A DNA stretch of 64,000 nt, taken from IMG/VR virus record IMGVR_UViG_3300027734_000055, positions 1 to 64,000 of that record, one strand, 5' to 3'. Origin of the DNA: a virus. The notes under the pieces are model-generated. The model did no database searches and was not told the DNA's origin. It saw only the letters and a program-made list of their open reading frames with translations. Shown here piece by piece: positions 28,471 to 34,817 of this stretch (its first letter is position 1; every line of letters begins with the position of its first letter). Position numbers and translations under genes: made by a program.

Positions 28471-28509
28471 CCTCCGCAATAAATTGCGTTTTTTCAAATA
28501 CCACGGAGG
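28471..28509 (-). promoter_or_regulatory. Inverted repeats upstream of primase-helicase: operator or RBS-masking hairpin
   Basis: Two nested inverted repeats lie in the 96-base gap between the HTH gene and the primase-helicase. The outer arms TCCTCCG/CGGAGGA place an anti-Shine-Dalgarno sequence upstream of a GGAGGA. The inner palindrome CGCAAT-AA-ATTGCG (28475-28488) could bind a dimeric regulator. Behind the GGAGGA a 10-codon TTG-initiated frame ends at the ATG of the primase-helicase (ATGA overlap), so a leader peptide is possible. Confidence 0.4.
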
Positions 28510-28530
28510 AATCTCTATTCTACTACGTTT

Positions 28531-28842
28531 TTATATCTTATCGATAACTTTAGAACTAATAAAATCTTTAGCATCGGTCGACGTTACAGCAGGCAACATA
28601 CCCTTGTCAAGACCTTTGTTTACTAACTCTATAAATTTAGTTATCCTTTCATAATTTTTTTCTCTTACATATTGACCCCTGAACCAACTATGTATAGACA
28701 TTCTTGATACATTGAAGGCCTCAGCTACATAGGTGGTAGGTAGATTTGCTTTTACACAAACCTTACCTAGTTGTACTCCTATTCTTGTTGGGTCAGCTTT
28801 CTGTAAGGTAATTAAAAATTGTTCACTATAAGGACGTGCCAT
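28531..28842 (-). CDS. Helix-turn-helix regulator (103 aa)
   Basis: A central HTH is visible: LPTTYVAEAFNVSRMSIHSWFRG, with the helix-turn-recognition spacing of Cro/XRE-like or phage terminase-type DNA binders. AAGGAGATAAC precedes the start. It lies inside the replication operon directly upstream of a palindrome, so it may autoregulate or control the primase-helicase. No integrase or opposing repressor gene is present, so a lysogeny switch is not indicated. Confidence 0.7.
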   Translation of the reverse strand: MARPYSEQFLITLQKADPTRIGVQLGKVCVKANLPTTYVAEAFNVSRMSIHSWFRGQYVREKNYERITKFIELVNKGLDKGMLPAVTSTDAKDFISSKVIDKI

Positions 28843-28851
28843 GTTATCTCC

Positions 28852-29733
28852 TTATGATTTAGCAGACCATTTGTTGATGATACTACTTACATCAGCTTTA
28901 GGTGCCTGCGGTTGTTGAACAGATGATTCTCTTAATACAGGTTCTGATACATCAGCTTGTGGCGCAGCCTGTGTAGGTGCCGGTTGTGCTGGCGCTACAT
29001 TAGGAACTACTGGTGTAGCTAACATATCTTCTTCTTCCTTCTCTTGATAGATAGAAAGTTTGACATAGTTCTGAGCTTCTTCTGAATTAGCTAATTCGTT
29101 TAATGCAGGAATTACTTCAAGAGGCACAGGTGCGCTTGGTGCAAATAATAACTTCTGATACGTTGCCGCAGGATCAAAATACATCTTAGTCACAGCAGCG
29201 TTGTTATTAATACCACTTGCAGCTAGGTATCTAATATACGTTTGGAACGGACGACCACCATTAACTTCGTCACCAAAACATGACTTAGGTGAAAGAATTA
29301 ACTGGATCAATTCCTTAGGTTTAGCAGGAGTTACTACAGCAGTTCTCCATGTAAGCTTACATTGTTGTGCAGCACCTTTGATACTATGCGGACATTGATT
29401 ACATGCCGGAGCTTGTTTATTCTTAACATCAGCATCAGGTGTTCTAGCATCACTTGCCCAGCAAATAATCTTAGCTTTTTTACCAGGAGTATAAGTACTA
29501 TCATATAAAGTTCTGCATGGTGTATGCGCCATCTTTACAAAGATAATATCCATTTCCCCGTTTACAGGTGATGATGCTACCTCGTTGCCATTCACAAGCA
29601 TCGTGAACTTACGACCTTCTGTTGAAATCTTTCTACTATTAGCACGACCCGCAACTGCCAATGTATCTTGATTAAGACCATTAGGTGATGCTAATGAATT
29701 TTGTTGCAACTGACTAATTAAATCCATACTCAT
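28852..29733 (-). CDS. Cys-containing replication-region protein, possible ssDNA-binding (293 aa)
   Basis: The N-terminal two thirds look globular with a Cys motif (C-x2-C in ACNQCPHSIKG, plus nearby C residues) that could bind zinc. FTMLVNGNEVASSPVNGEMDIIFVKM has the strand pattern of an OB-like or beta-barrel region. The C-terminal third is Pro/Ala/Gln-rich and disordered with a short conserved tip (ISSIINKWSAKS-like). Its place between the HTH gene and the helicase genes suggests a single-strand binding or recombination role, but this is not established. Confidence 0.5.
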   Translation of the reverse strand: MSMDLISQLQQNSLASPNGLNQDTLAVAGRANSRKISTEGRKFTMLVNGNEVASSPVNGEMDIIFVKMAHTPCRTLYDSTYTPGKKAKIICWASDARTPDADVKNKQAPACNQCPHSIKGAAQQCKLTWRTAVVTPAKPKELIQLILSPKSCFGDEVNGGRPFQTYIRYLAASGINNNAAVTKMYFDPAATYQKLLFAPSAPVPLEVIPALNELANSEEAQNYVKLSIYQEKEEEDMLATPVVPNVAPAQPAPTQAAPQADVSEPVLRESSVQQPQAPKADVSSIINKWSAKS

Positions 29734-29743
29734 ATACTTCTCC

Positions 29744-30175
29744 TTATTTACTTGTTGGTTTTCTTACAACTACACTAAACTCTCTTACTGAATTAATACC
29801 TGGTGGTAAACCTTCACCTTCATGGTTTGCCATATGCTCTGCAAAATTAGTATTGTGAATACGTTGTTGCAGTAACTCTAAAGCACCGTGCTCTAAAATA
29901 TAAGTTTTAAACTCATCCCAATTAATACATGAGAATTGTTCTTTGACTGTTCTAGTAATCGTGCCATTATTAGTACGAACACTTTCTACATTCATTGCAT
30001 TGCATTCTGCTAACATGGCTTGTTCTAACTGTGTTAATTCATCTGATAGCTCGCCATCTTTTGTTTTGTATTGCCTATACAAGTTTTCTCTAGCTGTTCT
30101 AATGGCAATATATGCTTTAACCATTTCGTCTAGCTTTGGACTTTCATGTACCGGTTGTTCTAATTCTTCAGTCAT
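29744..30175 (-). CDS. Phage replication-region hypothetical (143 aa)
   Basis: The N-terminal half is a charged helical region (YIAIRTARENLYRQYKTKDGELSDELTQLEQAMLAECNAM); the C-terminal half has the motif SVRTNNGTITRTVKEQFSCINWDEFKTYILEHGALELLQQRIH. The same arrangement occurs in small phage proteins beside ssDNA-binding or recombination genes. Function unknown. The start overlaps the upstream stop (ATGA). Confidence 0.65.
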   Translation of the reverse strand: MTEELEQPVHESPKLDEMVKAYIAIRTARENLYRQYKTKDGELSDELTQLEQAMLAECNAMNVESVRTNNGTITRTVKEQFSCINWDEFKTYILEHGALELLQQRIHNTNFAEHMANHEGEGLPPGINSVREFSVVVRKPTSK

Positions 30176-30449
30176 TTGTTAAAATCTCCTCTAAATGGTC
30201 GTTAAGATACTTATTAATAAACTTCTTTCCTGCATCTGTAATTCTCCAATAAACGCCTGACGGTCGAGTATTAGCTTCTAAATATCTATTTGGTTTTTTC
30301 CTAATTACCGCTGAAAATATTCGTACGTACCCGTGACCCCAAGACTCACAGAATTCATGCACTGTTTCATGGTGTACTTTTCTATCTTTAAAATTTGTCC
30401 ACCAATTTAACATCCAGACATATTCTCTAGCTTCTTTATTTAATCTCAT
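30168..30449 (-). CDS. Small winged-helix-like early protein (93 aa)
   Basis: The pattern (REYVWMLNWWTNFKDRKVHHETVHEFCESWGHGYVRIFSAVIRKKPNRYLEANTRPSGVYWRITDAGKKFINKYL) resembles a small winged-helix fold with a final YWRITDAGKKF wing. It may bind DNA. It is coupled to the SNF2-like gene by a 4-base overlap. Confidence 0.6.
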   Translation of the reverse strand: MRLNKEAREYVWMLNWWTNFKDRKVHHETVHEFCESWGHGYVRIFSAVIRKKPNRYLEANTRPSGVYWRITDAGKKFINKYLNDHLEEILTND

Positions 30450-32011
30450 GTTCCTAATTCCTCTCTATAAAGATCAACTAATTTTGTATGTAAATCTACT
30501 TTGCCTTGTAACATGGCATACATCTTTCGCTCTACTTCTGAACCTTGTAAATGTACTACGGTCATTTTGTTTACTTGTCCTACGCGATCCATACGAGCAA
30601 TACATTGTAAATACGTTTCAACTGACATCACTGGAGACCAAAATACGACTGTGTTAGCTGCAGTTAAAGTTACACCATGAGATGCAGATTGTGGCTGAAT
30701 CACTAATACTCTTGGCTCTTCCATTGTTTGAAATTGGTTTATTATGGTAGCACGTTGTGTAGCTGATACGTCGCCTTGAATAATCTTATTAGTAATGCCT
30801 TTGTCTTCTAGATGCCTAGCCACTAATTCAATGGTGTGTCGATAAGGAACGAAGATAATAACTTTATGTTCTGTCTCGTCTATAACTTCCATTAACGCAT
30901 TAAGACGTGGTTGAACATCGAACTCTAATACTTCTTTAGTATCTGTATATACAGCACCACCTGATATTTGTAATAGTTTATTTAAACCCGCCGCAGCATT
31001 AACTGCACTAATCTGTGCGCCGGCAGCTTCAATCATCATTTGTTCTTTAAGCATTTTGTAATACTTCTGAACTTGTGGTGTGAGCGGAATCTCACGTGTT
31101 GTATAAAGTACGTCAGGTAAATCTAAACAATCTGCCTTAGCAAAACGAATAGCAGGTTGTAACGCTTTGAATACTTCGTTCTTAGCATTAGGTTTAGGAA
31201 CCCATTTAAATCGTGTAACTTGATACATAACTTTATCGCGCCATGCCATAGAGAATTTAGGTACGTTCTGTGGACAAACAAGTCTTGCTAATCCATACGC
31301 ATCAACAGGCGATTGAGACGCAGGTGTACCTGTCATCATCCATAGTCTTGTCTCAGGTTTAAGTAATTTAGCTAGGGTCTTCCAACGCGTAGTAGACGGA
31401 CTCTTATATGCATTAGCTTCGTCGATAACAATTAAATCAAATCCACCTTTTATAATATCGTCTTTAACAATTGCCACACCGTCGTAATTAATAATTACAA
31501 ATTCGTATGGGCCTTCTATAACTTTAGTTCTTTTAGCTGCGGGGCCATGAGCCACTGCAACGGATCTATGCATAGCCGTATTTAAAATATCAGCTTGCCA
31601 AGCAGAATACATAATCGATAAAGGGCATATTACTAAAACTCTTTTAATAATCTTTTGGGTCATCAAATAATCTGCAGCCCAGATGACAGAAGAAGTTTTA
31701 CCTGTACCTGCTTCGTTAAAACAGAATGCACGATGATTAATACTTAAGAATTCAGAAGTTACACGTTGATGATCAAAAGGTTTATAAAGACCTGGATAGT
31801 TATAATCACGTTTGATTGGTGAAGGTAAATTGTTTCGGAAAGAAACAATCTGGTTGAGTCTAGTCATCTCTGGAACATCCCAGAATATAACCATCTCAGC
31901 TAAGTTACCATTGCGCTCTACAACCTCAGACTTAGCAATGTTATCTGTAATATGCGGAACGATGTGTTCCGGTACTGTAATTTTTAATGCGGTGTTTTGT
32001 ATGATTTCCAT
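30446..32011 (-). CDS. SNF2-family DNA helicase/translocase (521 aa)
   Basis: Residues ~75-110 carry the Q-like motif and Walker A (NEAGTGKTSS, 98-107). The DEAH-type motif reads LIVIDEANAYKS (~200), motif III WMMTGTPASQSP, and motif VI QCIARMDRVGQVNKMTVVHL, all typical of SNF2-like phage helicases. The ATG at 32011 is chosen over an upstream TTG because a promoter places the transcription start at this ATG, with no Shine-Dalgarno. It is probably involved in replication or recombination. Confidence 0.85.
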   Translation of the reverse strand: MEIIQNTALKITVPEHIVPHITDNIAKSEVVERNGNLAEMVIFWDVPEMTRLNQIVSFRNNLPSPIKRDYNYPGLYKPFDHQRVTSEFLSINHRAFCFNEAGTGKTSSVIWAADYLMTQKIIKRVLVICPLSIMYSAWQADILNTAMHRSVAVAHGPAAKRTKVIEGPYEFVIINYDGVAIVKDDIIKGGFDLIVIDEANAYKSPSTTRWKTLAKLLKPETRLWMMTGTPASQSPVDAYGLARLVCPQNVPKFSMAWRDKVMYQVTRFKWVPKPNAKNEVFKALQPAIRFAKADCLDLPDVLYTTREIPLTPQVQKYYKMLKEQMMIEAAGAQISAVNAAAGLNKLLQISGGAVYTDTKEVLEFDVQPRLNALMEVIDETEHKVIIFVPYRHTIELVARHLEDKGITNKIIQGDVSATQRATIINQFQTMEEPRVLVIQPQSASHGVTLTAANTVVFWSPVMSVETYLQCIARMDRVGQVNKMTVVHLQGSEVERKMYAMLQGKVDLHTKLVDLYREELGT

Positions 32012-32017
32012 TCTAGT

Positions 32018-32045
32018 ATAGTAACACAACTAGATATCATGTCAA
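32018..32045 (-). promoter_or_regulatory. Promoter for SNF2-like gene (leaderless)
   Basis: TTGACA (32040-32045), a 16-base spacer and TACTAT (32018-32023), then exactly six bases to the ATG at 32011. The predicted +1 falls on or next to the start codon. The -35 is perfect; the -10 matches 4 of 6. An alternative -10, TATACT, with a 19-base spacer overlaps. Confidence 0.6.
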
Positions 32046-32059
32046 GTATTAATTTACTA

Positions 32060-32647
32060 TTATTTAATTATAAAATTAAATCCAATACTTATTCTATCTT
32101 CTTCTGAATTATTATTATCTACTCCATGAGGTATCCAAGCAGGGAACAATATTATTTTATTTGCTTTAGGTTTATATCTTATGTTTTGGTACGTATTTCT
32201 ATTATTGTTATCTAAGAACATACCATACAGCGCCTCTAATTTAGCGTCGTTATAAAATATAATATCCCCACTATGTTCATTAACATTAACATAATATACT
32301 CCAGATAATACTGCTTGGGGGTGTGTATGAGTTTGGTTGGAACTGTTTTTAGGGTTTATGTTTATCCATGCATTTGCTAATTTTAAGTTTTGAATTACAC
32401 CAAAATCTTCTACTACCATAGAAACTACCGACTTTATTTCTTTTAATAAATTAGATATATAGGGTCTTTTTTTATCTATAAATATATCGTCACTTTGCCA
32501 TCCATTTATATTAGATTTTATGCATCCTTCGCTATTTAATTGTTCTTTATAGCATTCTTCTTTTATTAAATTTGGGTTGATTTGTGTTTCAGGAAAATCA
32601 AAAAACCAAATAGGCGTGGCCCACCAATCTTCTCTTTTAATTTGCAT
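32060..32647 (-). CDS. 2OG-Fe(II) oxygenase-like protein 1 (195 aa)
   Basis: Family-like features: NAWININPKNSSNQTHTHPQ with metal ligands H-x-H or H...D, then LSGVYYVN, the second His in FPAWIPHGVDNN, and the 2-oxoglutarate-binding Arg in EEDRISIGFNF. This is the TIGR02466-like group abundant in aquatic myoviruses and podoviruses. Substrate unknown; proline or protein side chains and nucleobases are possible. The start overlaps the upstream stop (TAATG). Confidence 0.8.
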   Translation of the reverse strand: MQIKREDWWATPIWFFDFPETQINPNLIKEECYKEQLNSEGCIKSNINGWQSDDIFIDKKRPYISNLLKEIKSVVSMVVEDFGVIQNLKLANAWININPKNSSNQTHTHPQAVLSGVYYVNVNEHSGDIIFYNDAKLEALYGMFLDNNNRNTYQNIRYKPKANKIILFPAWIPHGVDNNNSEEDRISIGFNFIIK

Positions 32648-32952
32648 TACTTTTTCTTGCGTTCTCTTTTACTTGCTTCGGACACTAAATTGTGTTTGGA
32701 ATCTCTTTTAAATGATCGGTTCTTTTTAGCATCTTGGACGAAATATCCATCCTTGTTTGAACCACCCTTGTCAAGAGCTTTTTTGTGGGATACATCTTTA
32801 CCTTCTCTAATTTCTGCTGTATGGTCTTTGTCTTTAGGACTATCAAAATATTTCTTATCGATTGCACGACGTGCACGTTGACGCTCCATCCGTTTTTTAT
32901 GTTCTAACGGGGAGTCTTTATAGATAGGTCTTGGTTTATTAACGAAAGGCAT
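32647..32952 (-). CDS. Basic protein, possible degenerate HNH-like (101 aa)
   Basis: Very rich in Lys/Arg/Asp. The pattern EGKDVSHKKALDKGGSNKDGYFVQDAKKNRSFKRD resembles a short HNH-like domain (D/E-x-x-H-x2-A-x3-GG-x2-x3-N-x-x-x-x3-x2-N) found in aquatic phages. It has its own leaderless-type promoter. It may bind nucleic acid; nuclease activity is uncertain. Confidence 0.65.
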   Translation of the reverse strand: MPFVNKPRPIYKDSPLEHKKRMERQRARRAIDKKYFDSPKDKDHTAEIREGKDVSHKKALDKGGSNKDGYFVQDAKKNRSFKRDSKHNLVSEASKRERKKK

Positions 32953-32958
32953 AGCGCT

Positions 32959-32986
32959 ATTATATCATCCTTGGTTAAAGTCACAA
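32959..32986 (-). promoter_or_regulatory. Promoter for 101-aa basic protein (leaderless)
   Basis: TTGTGA (32981-32986), a 16-base spacer and a perfect TATAAT (32959-32964), then six bases to the ATG at 32952. The geometry is identical to the SNF2 promoter. The closest purine-rich run (AAGGA) is 15 bases from the ATG, too far to serve as a normal ribosome site. Confidence 0.6.
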
Positions 32987-33621
32987 GACTTAACAGGGCA
33001 GAACCTGCATAAAGGCGTATAGTTAGGCGGCCAACTGTTTGTTTCGTATGAATTATTTAATCTTTCTAGTGGACCCTTAAACTTTTCCCAAGATTTGTCA
33101 ATATCTTTTCTATCATATTCTTCTGTAATAAATGAATTGTGCATCACAAATAATAAACCTGCTTTAATTTTATTTACTTGTGGGAAGTGGGCAAATGTCA
33201 TAAGAGACATCAGTCTTAATTGTTTAGGATCGGGATACTTATTACTACCAGTTTTATAATCGACAATAAAAGCATAGTCTCCATCCACAATAAGCAAGTC
33301 AACAATACCGCGTACCCAACGCTTTGGATCTCCAAAATCACATACGGTTTTATCTTCGTATAGCGCCATTTCATACTCTGCATACTTTGTGCCAGGGATT
33401 GCAATAAGGCTATCAGCTGCAGCTTTAAATCTAAGGTAATTGGTTGCAAGTTCTTTACCATCTTTAACGTAGTCTTCCAAAGCTTTATGAACTTCTGTTC
33501 CATATTTCATTTGCTCCGAAGGAATGATTTCATAATTCTGTACAACTTTAATTTCATAATATTGCTTAGGACAATTTTGATATTGTTTAAGCGACGAGAA
33601 AGACCATGTAAAGTCAGCCAT
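32965..33621 (-). CDS. RecB/Cas4-like PD-(D/E)XK nuclease (218 aa)
   Basis: The core is visible: GTEVHKALEDYV (~42-53), the conserved E in AEYEMALYED, GIVDLLIVDGDYAFIVDYKTGS (D-x-n-D-x-K) and Q in DPKQLRLMS. C17 (QNCPKQY) plus C205, C208 and C213 (CRFCPVKSC) match the four-Cys Fe-S arrangement of AddB/Cas4 exonucleases. Likely 5' exonuclease in recombination or replication. The start overlaps the upstream stop (TAATG). Confidence 0.85.
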   Translation of the reverse strand: MADFTWSFSSLKQYQNCPKQYYEIKVVQNYEIIPSEQMKYGTEVHKALEDYVKDGKELATNYLRFKAAADSLIAIPGTKYAEYEMALYEDKTVCDFGDPKRWVRGIVDLLIVDGDYAFIVDYKTGSNKYPDPKQLRLMSLMTFAHFPQVNKIKAGLLFVMHNSFITEEYDRKDIDKSWEKFKGPLERLNNSYETNSWPPNYTPLCRFCPVKSCDFNQG

Positions 33622-33788
33622 TAGTCTTCTTTCTTTTGAACTTCGCCAGTTGATTTATTTAATTCATATTCAGTTTCTTCGGGTTTCTTTTTACGGAAAA
33701 TCAAATCAAAGTTTTTTTCAAACATTTCATTGTTTGGTTTACTATGCAACCAATCCCCTGTTGATTCATTTCTTGCTGTCTTTTTCAT
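33621..33788 (-). CDS. Small early protein upstream of nuclease (55 aa)
   Basis: 55 codons beginning MKKTARNESTGDWLHSKPNN, preceded by GGAGGTATAT, an excellent ribosome site. The stop overlaps the RecB-like start (TAATG), so the two are coupled. It is hydrophilic and charged with no known domain. It may be a partner of the nuclease, which is inference from coupling only. Confidence 0.65.
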   Translation of the reverse strand: MKKTARNESTGDWLHSKPNNEMFEKNFDLIFRKKKPEETEYELNKSTGEVQKKED

Positions 33789-34191
33789 ATATACCTCCGT
33801 ATGTTTTTAATATCCAATTTGCAAATTTAATAAGTTCTTCTGGTGATGCATTACCTTTCATTGTATTAGCTTGATGACTAATAACTTGAATATTTCCTTT
33901 TGTGTACCCTTTAGTATTGTCTATCCTATCTATGGAAGGAGAATTATTATGTGGTCCTGATCGTACATCTACGCACTTATGTCTAATAATCTCTATATCT
34001 AATATAGGACACGTAGTAGGGATCTCAACATCTATAGCTTCTATATTAAATTCTAACCCCCGTTTAATTGCTCTTTGTCTAGCGCCATTCATCAATACTC
34101 TATGAGGGTACTTTAGCCTCCATGCTTTAACTCTTGCATAGATTTTGTCTTTATTCTTTTCTCTATATAGCTTTTTACTAGGGTGCTCCAT
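33766..34191 (-). CDS. HNH endonuclease 1 (141 aa)
   Basis: Classic phage HNH: CPILDIEI (C-P-I-L-x3), then a loop, then SPSIDRIDNTKGYTKGNIQVISHQANTMKGNASPEEL with the H-x-N/D-x-H-like catalytic and metal residues D-R-I-D...N-x4-H. The N-terminal basic helices (KLYREKNKDKIYARVKAWRLKYP) are a DNA-binding extension. Probably a free-standing homing endonuclease, not required for growth. It overlaps the following small gene by 23 bases. Confidence 0.85.
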   Translation of the reverse strand: MEHPSKKLYREKNKDKIYARVKAWRLKYPHRVLMNGARQRAIKRGLEFNIEAIDVEIPTTCPILDIEIIRHKCVDVRSGPHNNSPSIDRIDNTKGYTKGNIQVISHQANTMKGNASPEELIKFANWILKTYGGIYEKDSKK

Positions 34192-34193
34192 AA

Positions 34194-34817
34194 TTATCCA
34201 AAGAACCTTTCTATTACTACATTACTTTTCCGTAGATTCCAATTTGCAGGAACTACTTGTATATTATTAGGTACATGTAATCCTGAAATAATTGTACCTC
34301 TTAATGGGATAATATGATCTACATGCCAATCAAATCCAAACATATTACTCCTAATATGAGCTAACTCGTATGCATTTTCTAGTATCCATAGATCATCTTT
34401 AGATAACCATTTAGGTGTTCGATTACATTTATCTGCCCTACGTTTACCCCAACGAGCCCTAAATTTTTCTTTATTTTCTTTTCTATATTCTTTATCACGC
34501 GCTAATTTTTTATCTTTATGTTTTATATACTGCTCTTTGCTTCTGGCTAATATTTTTTCTTTATTTTCTTTGTATTGTTTTTTCCTTCTAGCTAATATTT
34601 TTTCTTTATTTTCGTCATACCATTCTTTATTTTTCCGGCAAAGTTCTTCTCTATTATTTTGATAAAGCACTTTGTTTTTTGCTGATATTATTTCTTTATA
34701 CTTTTCATTATACTTTTCTCTATACGCTTTTATTTTTTCAGGATTATTTATACGCCATTTTTTCTTATACCCTTTTATTTTTTCCTTTTTACTAGCACTC
34801 TCCATAACTCGCTCCAT
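34194..34817 (-). CDS. HNH endonuclease 2 with helical repeats (207 aa)
   Basis: The N-terminal ~125 residues are four imperfect ~15-residue units (NKEKILARRKKQYKE), Lys/Glu-rich, predicted to be long helices that bind DNA. The C-terminal domain has the HNH core DWHVDHIIPLRG ... GLHVPNNIQVVPANWNLRKSN. The start overlaps the 3' end of the polymerase gene, and a second ATG at 34805 (MESASKK) is equally possible. A homing endonuclease associated with polA is typical of phages. Confidence 0.85.
   Translation of the reverse strand: MERVMESASKKEKIKGYKKKWRINNPEKIKAYREKYNEKYKEIISAKNKVLYQNNREELCRKNKEWYDENKEKILARRKKQYKENKEKILARSKEQYIKHKDKKLARDKEYRKENKEKFRARWGKRRADKCNRTPKWLSKDDLWILENAYELAHIRSNMFGFDWHVDHIIPLRGTIISGLHVPNNIQVVPANWNLRKSNVVIERFFG

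Noticed and set aside
28531-28842. Lysogeny repressor
   Set aside because: The HTH protein lies inside the replication operon, there is no divergent partner and no integrase or excisionase, so a lysogenic switch is not supported.
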